Shown piece by piece: positions 22,720-34,980 of a stretch of DNA of 64,000 nucleotides. The notes under the pieces were generated by a model that saw only the letters and a program-made list of their open reading frames with translations, did not search any database and was not told where the DNA came from. The translations under genes and the position numbers were made by a program. Source of the DNA: Phaseolus vulgaris (Eukaryota; Streptophyta; Magnoliopsida; Fabales; Fabaceae); the NCBI RefSeq assembly GCF_000499845.2, contig NC_023749.2, forward strand, positions 42,182,658-42,246,657. The letters are read 5' to 3'. The first letter of the stretch is position 1, and the number at the start of each line of letters is the position of its first letter.

Positions 22720-23560
22720 AATGGGTATGCTTTGTTTGACATACAATAGAGTTGAGTTTCACTTCATCTAATTGTTAATTGAAGATTACTCAAACGATAA
22801 GTATAGACCAAGACTTCTAGCTAATACGCATGAAGAATATTCCTAAATTGAAGTCTGGAGAAACAGAGAATGTCTTTTACAGTTTCCCAAGAAGATTTTC
22901 ACCAAACAATAACATTCAAAAATATCTTGGGATATGAGCTAATGCTTAAATGACCATCAACTTCTTTGACATAACTAATTTCAACCTTTATTGTGTGAAC
23001 TTCTAATCAATGTTTGGTGTAAAAGGATTTGCTACCGAGAAAGATAAGTGTTAGTAGTTATTAGATATTTCTTGTAAAGAGAAAAGAATTTAATGTTCCA
23101 TGTCATGCATTTAATGCTTTTCAACATAAGAGCTCGCTAGATGATAACACAAAAAGAAAGAATACAACAAAGAGATTTCAAAGCTGCTCAACGATCAGAA
23201 AAGGGAATGCTTCGAAGAAAAGAAAAAAAAGTGAGCCATATTTGTCAAGTGTTGAAACTCTGTTGATTTTTTCTTTTGTACCCTAAAGCTTTGTAAGAAC
23301 ATTGTTCATGTTCATTCTTACTACTAGTAGAGAGATCTCAAACATAATATACATTGAAAGATGTTACCAGCTTTAGTGAGGAAAAACTAATTATTTGTTA
23401 ATCACTCAGGTCTTGTATCAATATTGAGCTAAAAGTGTTAAGAATACTCATTATTGAGCAAAATATGGATAATGTTAAGAATACTTAGTGTTAAGCTAGG
23501 AGTGGCTAGTCTTAAGAATACTGAGTGTTAGTCAGAAGTGACTTGATCAAAGAGTACATT
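22720..23560 (+). repeat. Copia LTR fragment interrupted by a CACTA element
   Basis: Bases 23400-23560 carry repeated GTTAAGAATACTTAGTGTTAAG-type units and then GACTTGATCAAAGAGTACA, and the continuation TTGTACTTTGGGAAACTTGA appears only after 24670. The LTR is therefore split by the element at 23561-24670. The AAGAATACTTAGTG word links it to the arrays at 21640 and 34560. Confidence 0.5.
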
Positions 23561-24670
23561 GGTACAGAAAGGAAAAACAATGACGACTATTTTCAATTTA
23601 AAATGGCGGGATTTGATGTACATGTAGTCTTAAATCGAGGAGATAAGAAGGTGGCTATTTAGCCGCATTTGTAAATTCGATTTATAAATGTGGCTATTTA
23701 CCATAGCCGCTTTTATAAATCGCATTTACGAATGACGTTTAGGGTTTCTTTTCTTTTTGGCTGTTGTTTGGGTTTCTAATCAAAGTTCTCAACTTTGATA
23801 TTTTCTGAAGAACAAGTCATTTTTAGCATTTCTTTTGATCTCTTGGTGCATCCACATCATACCTCTTCACATTCTTAGTTTTTCATCCCAATCTAAATCT
23901 AAATCTAACAAGTTCTGAATAAAAAAAAAATTCAAAACAAATAATGGATTGATATTGGAATGCCTAATAACCAAGAACATAAAATAAAAGTCAAAAAACG
24001 CAAATAAAAATTTCCCAATGAAATACAAATACACGACGGAGCAAGGCGATTACCGTGGCGAGGAAGGCACAATAGAGAGCAAACAAAAACCTTCCCAATG
24101 AAACAATGACCTTAGAAATAAATGGACATAAGACAAAACATAAGAGAAACAGAAAACATACAAAAAAATCAATGGTGAAAAAGAAGAGAGGAAGACAATG
24201 CTTATCAATGTCACAAAAACAATGCAAAGAAGAGAGGAAGAAAAGAGGAAGCACAGTTAATGGAGAAAGCACAAAAGAGAAACGAAGCGCGAGAGAAAGA
24301 GAGTATGAAAATGTAAGTGACGCGCTTATGAGTTAGGGTAAAAAAGGTTTTAAAAAGGCGGCTATTTGTAATAGCAGCATTCTTAAATCAAAACTTGATT
24401 TAAGAATGTGACTATTACAAATAGTTGTCTTCTTAAATCAAGTTAATTTCAAAAATGCCACCGTGTTTTGAAAGATAATGTCTGACCGTAAGGATGCGGC
24501 TAATAGTTGCCTTCTAAAATCAAAGCACTTGATTTAAGAATGCGACTATTACAAATAGTTGTCTTCTTAAATCAAGTTAATTTCAAAAATGTCACCGCGT
24601 TTTGAAAGACAACGTCTGACCATAAAAACGCATTAAATAATGTATCGTTATTTTAAACTTTTGTAGTACC
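23561..24670. mobile_element. Non-autonomous CACTA-like element nested in an LTR
   Basis: Ends are TACAGAAAGG on the left and, inverted, TACTACAAAAG on the right, degenerate forms of the CACTACAA-type terminus. Subterminal words recur in both orientations: GGCTATTTAGCCGC, GTGGCTATTTACCATAGCCGC, CTTGATTTAAGAATGTGACT. The block GCGCGAGAGAAAGAGAG...GTAAGTGACGCGCTTATGA (24285-24335) matches 40750-40815 in the larger CACTA element, so both belong to one family. No transposase is present. The 3-bp duplication is not clear. Confidence 0.6.
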
Positions 24671-24699
24671 CAGTTGTACTTTGGGAAACTTGACTGGTT

Positions 24700-25950
24700 G
24701 GTCTATGAGATTAAACATATCAGTACAAATATTCTTTCCTTAAATTTTTACATTGTGTGTTATACAATTGTTTAACTAACTAAAGAAAAAAATAAAAATT
24801 AGTCACACAAAGTTTTTTTAAATATTTTATTTATAGTTATATAGTCTCATAACAACCGAATAGACACTATTATCAAATAAGTCCAAATTTTAAAAAAACA
24901 ATTTAATCATTCCTTCTTATCTTATTTTATATTTTTAACATAAATTTTATTTTTATTAAAGATAATAATGCAAGAATGGTATAAGAAATATATATTTTTT
25001 CATAATTATTATAAATAATATTGATTATATTAATATAAATTAAATTAATATTAAAAATAAAGTTCATTTAACGTCAACTAAAAAGACTTTAAACTAAATA
25101 AAATTGAAATAAAAATATATTAGTGGCAACGTAGTCGATACTAGACTGCCTTAATTAAAAAATAATTAAAAATTCATTTAAAAATAATTTTTCAGAGTTT
25201 CCTGTCCCTCCAACGTAAATAACACATATTAACTAATTAACTGAATTTTTACTTGTTGGTATAATTTTTAGTGGACAATAAATGTCTATTTTTTTAGTGC
25301 TTTCTATCATATTTATTTTATCACATTCTATGAATTTTTTATATCACAACAGATCAATTCAACACCATCTGCAACTCATTGAATTTGAATTGAGCGGAAA
25401 TTTGTAAGTCATTCTTAAAACGAATTGAACTCAATCTAACTTATGTTTTGACGTATGAAAACAAATCGTGTTAAATTGAATTCCATCTCTAATTTTTCTA
25501 TAACTGAATATTCGCTCAAGACTCAATGCTGAGTAAGAAAACCTTTCAAACACGGTAATGATTTCTATTTCTATATGTTTATTTCTACAGACAAACAAAC
25601 GTGTCCTTTTTGTGCTGAACGGTTGGACCAGATCATAACAAAATAAGGCATTTAAACTACTGCAACTTTTTCATCAATATTTTCCGCATAATTTCAAAGT
25701 ATTTTCGTTTCGTTTTCCCAATTTTTAATATGTTCCTTATGGGTTTGACTAACTAACTTTTCGTGACTACTACATTTATAATACTCTATATATCAGTCAA
25801 CCACACACATATCATCGTCTCATTAAGACAACTTTTACTACTGTAAAACTGTAAAAACGTATGTGGAATAACATATTATGAGTGGTTCGATAACGGTCCG
25901 ATAGCGAGTGACATAATGTCCAACAAACACTCGTTAAGATAGATTTGAAA
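24700..25950. other. AT-rich stretch without recognised genes
   Basis: I see no open frame of interest, repeat ends or RNA gene. A TATA-like CTCTATATATCAG at about 25788 with a downstream CACACACATATC could be an old promoter, but nothing coding follows before the TRIM copy. Confidence 0.4.
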
Positions 25951-26085
25951 TGACTCTGATATCATATTACAAAGTGAACTTTAAATCTAACTCAACTTCA
26001 TAAAACCGGTTTTTAAGATGAGGTTTGCACCCACTTATATATAATGAATTGTCCTCGTTCTCTAATCAATGTGAAATCTCCAACA
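25951..26085 (-). mobile_element. TRIM-like short LTR with primer-binding site, second copy
   Basis: On the minus strand it starts TGTTGGAGATTTCACATTGA at 26085, contains TATATAAGTGGGTGCAAACC and GAGTTAGATTT, and ends at about 25965. TGATATCAGAGTCA follows at 25964-25951, a variant of the initiator-tRNA primer site. Interior sequence ATCGGACCGTTATCGAACC continues leftward to about 25875 and matches the copy at 16036. Only one LTR is present. Confidence 0.75.
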
Positions 26086-26286
26086 GATGATTTTAAAATT
26101 AGTGTCTATGAAGCTGATTTTAAAATCAGTGTCTATGAAGCCGGCTAAATTTAAAGCTTCTTTGGACTGTTTTAAAGGTTTGTATTCATTATAAAAGTTT
26201 GATTCTCCCGAATTTATAAAAGAAACTTGGCAATTTAGAAAAAAAAAACACCAATGCATTTTCTAATTATAACAACGTGTTTCTTA

Positions 26287-27420
26287 CTTAAGATGCCCCC
26301 TAATTGAGAGTTATGATCTTGGTCCAACTGCAGATATTTTAATGGGCGCATATCTGATCTAATGCGGTGTTGAATCTGGAGGAAGGTATATGGTATTGAA
26401 GGGGGAAACGTTGCAAGAAGGGGCTATGATATGTTGTAGGTATTCACTGATGAGTGCAGATTCAAGTCCAGCAAGGTTTGTATGAGGCAACTTCTGTTAT
26501 GTGCTAGGCTGTGTGTAACTAGTGTATGGTCTGGAAGATGGGTTGGGTGACTGGCAGTTAGTGTTTGTACGCACACAATGCTAACAATACACTTCATCCA
26601 TAATATTATTACTGGACAATCTTAGTCTTAAAGAACTGCAAGTAAGATGTTGTGCTCACGGTCAAGATGAGGGAGCGTGACAGGCTAAAGGGGTGACACT
26701 AAGATGAAGGAGGTTTGGTAAGGTGCTATGTCATGTTGGTGAACATGATTAAAAGCTGTTGTAACTGTTGTTGGTGATGAGTGCTGGTCATGAGGAATAT
26801 CTCAAATCTGAAGTTGTAGGTACCAACTCTATTAGCAGTCTCATGGTGGAGCTAGGATGTCTGTTGGAGCTGGACTCATGAACCTTATGCAGGTGCAGGT
26901 TTTATGTTTATTACGCAGGTGTAGTTTTAGGGGTTTCGGGGATGTGAGGACGGAATGCTATGTCGAAACGCAATTGATGCGTTTGTCATGCCTATAAATG
27001 AATCCACTTGATGGTAGCTCTGGAGTTAGGACTGGTCTAAAGTGTAGAATAGGAGAGGTGCTAGTGGAATATGGTTCTGGCTCTCAAATGTTGGGCTGGT
27101 GAGCTGTTGTCATAATCTTTTGTTTTTTGAATCTGATTTCTTCTGAAAACTGCTTATGGTTAAACGCTTTCCTTCCATTCAATGGAGAGGCAGCCATAAA
27201 CTTGCTGGTTGTGGTTGAAGCGTGTTGGAAAGGGCAATTTTGATCCTAGTAGTTTGTTAGGTTATGCCCATGCTTTATGCAGTAGTTTTTGGGTGCTCTG
27301 AATGTATTAGCCGGTACTTAAGATTTATCTTAACCAGAAGCATCTGTATTATGTATACGGGTTAGGACACCCCTGAAGTGTCCCATTTTAATTTTATTCA
27401 TTCATTGCTGATAAAAAAAA
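26287..27420 (+). mobile_element. 5'-truncated LINE (L1-type) with target-site duplication
   Basis: The 3' end is TTCATTGCTGATAAAAAAAA. The flanks carry a direct repeat: AACGTGTTTCTTA at 26274-26286 and (A)ACGTGTTTCTTA at 27420-27432. A poly(A) end, a 12-13 bp target-site duplication and no open frame are what a 5'-truncated LINE insertion leaves. The body has no readable RT motif, so it is probably 3' untranslated region and the extreme 3' part of ORF2. Confidence 0.75.
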
Positions 27421-27589
27421 ACGTGTTTCTTAACTCGGTGATTTTTTTATACAATTTAATTAGAATGTATTTAGAAATATAGTGGTTTTTATACATATTT
27501 AATCATAAACTATCTTATAATTTGTAAAATTGTTAATTTTTAATAATTATTTTATTAAATTATATTTTTTAGTCATTTTTAGTTTTTGG

Positions 27590-28024
27590 CTATGAAGCTC
27601 AGACACTCCTCTTAAATGTCGTGTCGGTGTTGGATACTCATATCGGACACCGACACTCGTATGACACTTGTAGGACATGTATGCGTGAAGTGTCCAATTA
27701 AAAAAAATATTTGTTGGATTTCTGACTATTCTAGTACGGTTCTAACACAATTTTAAAAAGGAAAAATACATTAATTTTCTAAAAACTCAAACTTATTGTA
27801 TAAATTTTTATTATGATTATAAAAATAAGAAACAAATTCTTTTGAACTAGTCATGAAAAACATTTTTCTGCTTCAAAAAATAATCTGGAACATACTTGTA
27901 CACATAAATCTTTTATTGTCAATTTATATAATTCATAATTATATAATATATAGATCCGTGTCCCATGTCCTATATTTTTGATATTATATGTATCTTCGTG
28001 TCCGTATAGTATCGTGCTACATAG
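27590..28024. mobile_element. Small TIR element with GACACGG-rich ends
   Basis: Ends CTATGAAGCTCAGACAC and, inverted, CTATGTAGCACGATAC face each other. Near each end are repeats of GTGTCGG/GGACACG (GTGTCGGTGTTGGATACTC, TATCTTCGTGTCCGTATAG). Flanks GTTTTTGG and GTTTCTGA form an imperfect 8-bp duplication, so a hAT-like origin is possible. A larger relative lies at about 49491-50547. Confidence 0.5.
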
Positions 28025-28205
28025 GTTTCTGATATTTGACTTTGATTTCTCTATTTTACTTTCCTCGTGATTTCAGTCTTTATATTTATAAAAGTTCTCT
28101 AGTTTAGTCCAACCATCAATTTTGAATATGCCAATTTTAAATAATGAAATTATTTTTCTTCTGTATAGCTATGTTAGATCTACAATTCAACTCAATTAAT
28201 ATAAA

Positions 28206-28206
28206 T

Positions 28207-28243
<37 letters not shown>
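28206..28243. repeat. (AT)n microsatellite
   Basis: An uninterrupted run of alternating A and T of nearly 40 bases. Such runs are highly length-polymorphic. Confidence 0.95.
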
Positions 28244-28248
<5 letters not shown>

Positions 28249-28399
28249 TGAAAATAAGCTCTAAATTATAATTTTTTTTTCAAATATTCGAAACCAAAAT
28301 CAAGAAAAATAAGGAACCAAAATCGTAGATCTTGAAATAAAAAGGGATTAAAAGGAAATTTAATCGAATCATTAACGATTTTGAAGTAAACTAGGCTGA

Positions 28400-29425
28400 G
28401 ACTGATTTGCAATGTACAAATTCTACTGTTGGTTTTGATGATCAGGTTGTTGCTCAAGTTGAGGTGTTGCCAGGTTTTGATGTTGCTATTGTAGATTCTC
28501 AGGCTCTCAATGTTGTTGTTGTGAATGTTTAGGTTGAAAGAAATCTTCAAGAGGTGGCATAGGAGAATGTTGTTGCAAGCTCTAAAATGCAAGTCATATC
28601 TTTCATTGCTCCTAATGTTATGTCATTGTGCAATCCTTTTTCCTCTTGCTAGGTTTAGAGAATGAAGTGACAACTCTTTTGATGACCAATTACGCAAAAC
28701 TCTGATGACTTTGGCGGTTGATGTTGCTCTCCCACGACCTAAATGATGTTACTTAGGATGTTGCTACTAGTCCTAGCACACAAGTGTCTTTTGATATTGT
28801 TGTTCTTGCTATGTCTGGTGTAGTTATTGCTTAGAAGTTTGCTCCTCTTTTTACTACTGCGTTTGATGTAGATATTGCTATAGAACTTGATGTTGCTCCC
28901 CTTTCAGCTACTTTGGTGAAGGATGTTGTTGATCTTGTTTCAAATCTATCTTCTCATTTGGAGAACAACTTTTTGAAAGAATGTAACATTTTTTCTAAGT
29001 AGCGCGAATAAAGCCAATATGAAAAATTATATTAGTGAGAATGAAGACGATGTTGTGCAAACTATTAGAAGGTATGTGCATCCTAAAAAGGTGCTGAGAA
29101 ACTTGTTAGGTCAAGACAAGCTAAGAAGTGATTTTCTGGTTTTTCTAGGTCCTTGCTTTTTCATTTGTAGGTGTTGGTCGGGTTTTGTTGTTTGCCTCTT
29201 AGTTTTGCTTTGCAGTTTTTTCATAATAGGTGCAATACTCTTATTTTGTGATTGGTCTAGGTTTTCTGTTTTTTATATGGAGTTTGGTCTAATCCCCATA
29301 TTTGTTTGTATTTCTTTTTTTTTAATAATATTTTTTTATATAATGACATATATGATTTAGATCTTGGTGCATCACTCTGAGATGTTAAATTGTATAATAA
29401 TACCTAACATCAAATTTTATAAATA
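28400..29425 (+). pseudogene. Decayed coding-like sequence ending in a LINE-type 3' tail
   Basis: GTTGTTG-rich sequence with short readable frames (for example TNYAKL and NEDDVVQTIRRYVHPKK at 29034-29085) is followed by a T-rich tract and ends GAGATGTTAAATTGTATAAT...CCTAACATC...TTTTATAAATAAATAAATAAA. The same ending (GAGATGTCAAGTTACATAG...CCTAACATGAAAGCTTTTATAAAAA) is found at about 49314-49372. I infer a LINE 3' end. The upstream protein is too broken to name, and the hydrophobic frame 29019-29360 is mostly T-rich untranslated sequence. Confidence 0.45.
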
Positions 29426-29429
29426 AATA

Positions 29430-31295
29430 AATAAAAATTAAATATTTCCCAATTTGATACTTTGTTCAAACTAAATCAAGCTGGACAACAAATTAAATTG
29501 TGAAACTTGTTTTACTCTAATAACTTCTACAATAGTTTCACCAATTTATCACCCAAATAAATCTCAACTCGGCACTGTATTCAATGGCTTCTATTGTAAG
29601 GTAACTGTATCGTTATTTATCATCCATGTTTGGATATGAATATCAGACAGAACATTTCAGAGCAGGATCTTCTACTCTGATGCTGATTCCTTTGAATATT
29701 TTAACGTTACTTATTAATTACAAGAACCATTATTACTTTTTAATTAGACTTAGGTAGTTTCATCTTAATTAGTTATTGAGCTGGATTACGCGTATGATTG
29801 CGAAACTTTGTTTGACTGTATTGCCTTTTTAAAAAAATTTCTCCATTTTGGAACCTTCACATCTTTTAATTTTCACGCAAATAATTCTCATGTTCGTACT
29901 AATTAACTTGAAGCGTACTCAATGAAATCCCAGGTTCGGTTACTAGGCAACTAATGAATTTCATGGAATAATTAAGAAAAGTTTTCTTGCAACATAACTT
30001 ATAAAGATTAGTTGGATCTCATCTAAATCCTACGCGCCATAAATTCAAAATTCAAATATTGTTTATGGTGTTTTGGTCAAGTACACTTAGGCCAAATAGA
30101 ATAGGACATGTTTTGGAAATACATTTAAAAATCTCAATTTTTTTCAAAAGACTAATTGAAACTTTATTCACCACCACTTAGAGGAAGATATAAGGGGTAA
30201 CTTTTCAATTCAAGAAACAAAATATATTTTGTAATGCATTAGAACATTATCTTTTATGTTTTGTTTGAATTAGAAAAAGTTGATTTAAGAAGATGAATTT
30301 GATGAGAAAGTAGGAGGAAAGTAAGATGGTTTGAAATAAGATAAATAAACTAGAAAGTAAAAATAAATGAATAAAAATATGAAAGTTGATGACAGTTGTG
30401 ATTGAAATTTTAATTTTTTTAATTAATAAAAAAATAAAATTACAATTTTCTTTTATTTTTAAAAATAATTAAAAAATATATAATTTATTAATTTTTGCAT
30501 TTTAATTATTTGTAATTAACACATTGGTTTTAGTACTGTGTAAAAATTGACTTTGAATAAAATACGAATTATGTAAAATATTATCAAAAAATTACCATAT
30601 TTTTTTTATATGCGTAACCATAATAGATATGTGAAATTTTTTAGAAATACAACAATTTTGATACATTAAAAAAATTAATCCAAAAAACATATGTATAACA
30701 AATATTAAAGATAGTACGGTACAATAAAATATATATAAAAAAAATATTATTAAAATAATAACAATTATACAATTAAATATTTCAATTTAAAAACATAAAT
30801 AATTTATTAAATAAATAAAATAAAACTTAAATATTTATAATGATAAAAATTTAAATAAAAAAAATTATATTAAATTTAAATAATAATATTATTTTATATT
30901 TTTATTCTTTTATGAAAAAATTATTATTATATAAAAAAAATTATCATAAAGAACTACATGTTTTTTTATTATATTATAATTATATTTCTATTATTATTAA
31001 TTATTTTTGTTTACATTAATAATATTATTAAATATTTTTATTATATAAATTTATTAAAAAATTTAATATTATTTTATTTATATTATATTATATCATATTT
31101 CATTATATAATATAATATGATATTATATAATTGATTATATATATAAACTTAAATAATAATTGATTATATTATATATAATTGTTTATATTATATATAATCG
31201 ATTATATATAATATAAACGAATATCTTAAAATTAATGAATAAATCGATTATATATATAATTGATTATATTTTTATATATAATAATAGAATAAGAT
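29430..31295. other. Very AT-rich stretch, no gene seen
   Basis: From about 30400 to 31270 the sequence is almost only A and T, with repeated ATAATCGATTATATATA-type palindromes near 31130-31270. I see no coding frame or element boundary. Confidence 0.5.
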
Positions 31296-31299
31296 CTTA

Positions 31300-32205
31300 G
31301 AAACTCATAGTTCTGATATTACAAAGTTTCAATGATGCAATTCTAGCTTAATTTGCATTGTTTCTTTTGGTTTATTGTTTCTTTTGGTTTAGTTCTTTGG
31401 TATGAAAGGTGGGGCAAATTTGTGTCTTTTATGGCTAAAGTTGAACATGGATGAAGGTGAAATGAAATAGGGAAAATATGCTTAGAATATGTGAGAAAAA
31501 CATCTAAGAGAATCCTGGCTAACTCACAAAAGTGCTAACTAGGAGGGACCTAAGAGACAATTGAGGTTGAATTTGTGCATCAATTCATTAGTCAATCAAA
31601 GTTGAAAAATACATGGGTTGAACACCTCTATTTATAGCCTAAATGGTTTCAAAAATTTGAAAATACTCTCCACTCATAGCTTAACAAATGACACTCTATA
31701 ATTGGAGCAAATCCTTTCCATTAATGGAGTGACAAGTGGTGGCTTGTTAGTGGAAAGGTTTTCTCCCCATTGAGTTGCAGCCATGTGGCAATCATGCTTC
31801 CCATGTTGGTTGTCCAGTTGGCCCTTCACACTTCCCTTGCTATGTAGGTGCCTTCCGTTCCTCCTTAGAATCCTTTCCAAAACCCCTAAACGATCTAGGG
31901 TTGCAAATAGTCTCAAAGAGGTCCAATTGTACCTCTAGCTAGATTCTCTACTTCTTATTCTAATAGGACCAATACATGGCCAAAAAATAAGCCCAAATAA
32001 TAAGTCCCAAATACAAACCCAAATAAAATCCTACACTATTCTTTACAATTTTGTAAGACTAGGAAATTTGGAAGAAAAGTTAAAAATTAATTCTCCGTAA
32101 AAATAGAGTTTTCTGAACTCCTTATTCTTCTTCCATTCTTCTAGCCATGGTCCTAGCTAAAGGTCCAATATGTGTCCTTTTGGATGGTCTTCGATCATCC
32201 AAAGA
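31300..32205 (-). repeat. LTR of an unnamed Ty3 family
   Basis: On the minus strand it starts TGATCGAAGACCATCCAAAAG (about 32205) and has a TATA box CTATAAATAGAGG at about 31640. The blocks CTAGGGTTGCA, CCAATTGTACCTCTAGCTAG and GAGTTTTCTGAACTCCTTATT are the same as in the duplicated LTR pieces at 51920-52616. No interior of its own is attached: copia sequence begins just after it. Confidence 0.6.
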
Positions 32206-32229
32206 GAACTAACTTTGGTAAAAAAAAAA

Positions 32230-33150
32230 TTAGGGAAAAGAACCGATGAGTCTATAAACAATAAAGCACTTGATGATCTCAAGACTGAAAAGTCCGCTCT
32301 TAAGAAAGTTCTAGCAAAATCACAAATGTGTTGAAAATCGTTAGATCTTGTAATTAGAAAATCTAGGGGACCTCATAACAAAGCTGGTATAGGTTGTGTT
32401 GAAAAGAAATTCTTATGCATGCATATACCTGTATCATCTTACATTTCATCATTGCATCGTCAAATGGTTCACCTAAGAGTGAACTTAAGAAAACTAACAA
32501 GTAAGGACCCAAAATTGAATAGGTACCTAAAGAGAAAATAATATCTCTTGTAGATGTCTTCAATGGCAACAAGAAAACCTCTATCATGGTACTTGGATAA
32601 TGGCTGCTCATGTCAGATGATGGGACAAAGGTCTATATTCCAAGACCTAAAATTGAAGAATGGAGGAAAGGTCATCTTTGAGGGAAACCAACATGGCCAG
32701 GTGATCGATTGTGGTCAAGTAAGTCTAAAACCTTCTATGTATATTAAGAATGTTTTATTAGTAGATGGTCTTAAAAACAACCTTATGAGCATAAGCCAAT
32801 TGTGTGATAGTGGGAACAATGTTGTTTTTGATAAAGACCAATGCACAATCTATTAAAATGATGAAACCAAAATGTTTGCAACAAGTAGACAAGGAAACCT
32901 TTATAAAATTGATATAATGAGTTATCTGATCAAAGGGGCTCTTGCCTCATGTATGAAAGAGAAGATCATTGGCTATGAAACAAGAAGTGTGGCCATGCTA
33001 GCTTGAGATTAATCTCCAAGCTATTGAAACATAATCTCGTGAGAGGTTTACCAATAATGTGCTGATAAAAAAAAAGGTTTACCAATAATGTCATTCAAAA
33101 GATAATATTCGTTGTTAGGCATGTGTCAAGGAAAAACAAGTCAAAAACTC
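32230..33150 (+). pseudogene. Ty1/copia gag-protease-pre-integrase fragment
   Basis: A readable frame 32554-32853 has the copia protease/linker pattern WYLDNGCSCQMMGQ (family consensus WYLDSGCS.HMTG, so the active-site D-S-G is D-N-G), then VIFEGNQHGQVIDCGQ, NVLLVDGLKNNLMSISQLCD and NVVFDKDQC. After stops and frameshifts the GAG-pre-integrase region HASLRLISKLLKHNLVRGLP is still visible at about 32990-33050, where a tiny LINE insertion sits. The upstream part 32230-32550 looks like decayed gag. RT and integrase core are absent. It resembles the SIRE/Maximus lineage. Confidence 0.8.
33061..33074 (+). mobile_element. 14-bp LINE insertion (GCTGATAAAAAAAA) with 17-bp target-site duplication
   Basis: AGGTTTACCAATAATGT occurs at 33044-33060 and again at 33075-33091. 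Only GCTGATAAAAAAAA lies between. These bases equal the extreme 3' end plus poly(A) of the LINE that ends at 27420 (TTGCTGATAAAAAAAA). The target is a copia pseudogene, whose frame RGLPIMSF reads through if one copy of the duplication and the insert are removed. Confidence 0.8.
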
Positions 33151-33764
33151 TGAGTATATCTAGGTTAAATGAAATTATGCTACAATGTTTTGATTTAATA
33201 TTAACTTAGAAAAAAATTAAAAGTACATTAAAGATGAAAAATCTAAGAAAAGAAAGTCTCAATAAATTGCAAATATTATAAGATATTGTTTCAATGATAC
33301 ACATAAATTAAATTCTAAATTCTAATGTTCATTATTACTTCTTTTGTTTCTAAAAATTAACAAAGGGACATAAAAGAGGCGATAAAAGCTAAAAGCTAAA
33401 GTTTCCATATTCTGCAAGGGTCAGATTCACACTGGAAACTATACATATAAGACGATACAAGCATCGTCCAAACATTAGATGAAATGTAATAAATAGAAAA
33501 GTGCCAATGATTAATCTTTACATTCCTAGAATATTTTATGTCACTGAACATATGTTTTCTAATCTTATTTGACATTTTTAAATTATTAAAAACATTATTT
33601 TCAAATAAGTTAATGGATTAAATTATTTGAATAAACAGAACACGAGCCTTCAAAAAATAGAATTTAAATTATTTCCATATCAAAGGTTTTTTGAAATACA
33701 ATTAATGGGATACTATCCAGGTTAAAATTAATTTCACTTTAACGTTCTAAATCGATATTAACTT

Positions 33765-34980
33765 AGAAAATGTTGAATGTGGAATTGTAAATTGTAAATA
33801 TGTGGATATAAATTTTATACAATATTGATTTAGTAATACCCCGAGTTAAATTGTAAATTATATTGTTCGTTGATACTTATTTTATTCCTATAAAATATCA
33901 AAGGGAATTAAAGGCACACACAAAGATGGAAGCATAAGTTTCCTTACTCAATGCCTGATAGGAAAGAGATGAAGTTGAGAAGTAAGATTTGTGCTAATAA
34001 AGAATGGAAGAATATCAACAAGCTTAAGAAGTGGAGACTGCACAATAACAAATGTTTCCATATATAGCGTCTAACGCATTCAAGAAGGAAGAGCAACCGT
34101 GACAGATTAAGTAGATATCAAAGTAATGAAGATTCAAGTGTCAATGTCCATATTTGTTGAAAATAAAGAAAGTTTTTTTGAAGAGCCTTAAACACAAAGA
34201 GAATTCAGAGTACAATTTTCTATATCAAGCGTCTCACGACCATATGAAGAATTGAAGAAACTCTAAAGTTGCAATGCACACATTTCAGTAGACTATATAA
34301 ACAAATCAAGGGTGAAGAACACAACAATTAAGAAAATAGAAATGATATACAAAGTGCAGAAAAAATGTTGTTGTTATTATGTTTAGAATTGTGCTTAGAA
34401 TTTCATATATGCTAATTGAGAGAAACATGTGAGAGTTGTGTTTTAAGTGTAACTATTGTAAATCCTTCACAGAGTGAAGTATAACTAGTGAGTCTTATTT
34501 GTTCTCTTTATAGAGAGTTTTTTTTTTCCTTTTCTTTAGAGGTCCTTGATCTTAGGAGGATATTAGGATTGTGTACCTAGAGAGGTTAGAATACTTGGTG
34601 AATCTACAAAGGTTGAGAATACTATGTATCTGAAAAAGTTATAATACTTGGTGAACTTGTATAGGTTGAAAATACTGTGTACATGGAGAGATTTAGAATA
34701 CTTGGTGCAGCTGCAGAGGTTAAGAATATTGTGTACCTGCAGAGGTGTAGAATATTGGTGTATCTGAAAAGATGGAGAATACTTGTTAGTGAAAAACTCT
34801 TGAATGAGTTTCTCAAGGGGATTAGACGTAACCCTTGTTGATGGGTGAACCAGTATAAATCTTTGTGTATCTCTCTCTATATTTTTTGGTTATTTATTGT
34901 TTTAATTTCTAATATTCCACGATTTGAGTGTGGACTCTATTCAACTCTCCCTTATAAAACCAATTGAACCTTAAAAAAAT
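33765..34980 (+). repeat. Maximus/SIRE-like copia LTR, plus strand
   Basis: ACTATATAAACAAATC at about 34290 is a TATA box followed by GTGAAGAACACAAC, then a tandem array of AGAATACTTGGTG units (34560-34790), then GGATTAGACGTAACCCTTG and GAACCAGTATAAATC, and the end near 34980. The start is uncertain; TATTAACTTAGAAAA near 33775 is repeated at about 33205, suggesting a duplicated LTR beginning. No internal region was identified next to it. Confidence 0.6.
34560..34790 (+). repeat. Minisatellite, about 30-bp unit (AGAATACTTGGTGAACCTG)
   Basis: About seven diverged copies of AGGTTGAGAATACTTGGTGTATCTGCAG-like units. It is the reverse complement of the array at 21640-21850 and holds the same place in the LTR. 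Confidence 0.8.

Noticed and set aside
29019..29360. Small membrane-protein-like frame
   Set aside because: Its hydrophobicity comes from a T-rich tract just before a LINE-type tail, and there is no conserved motif or initiator context.
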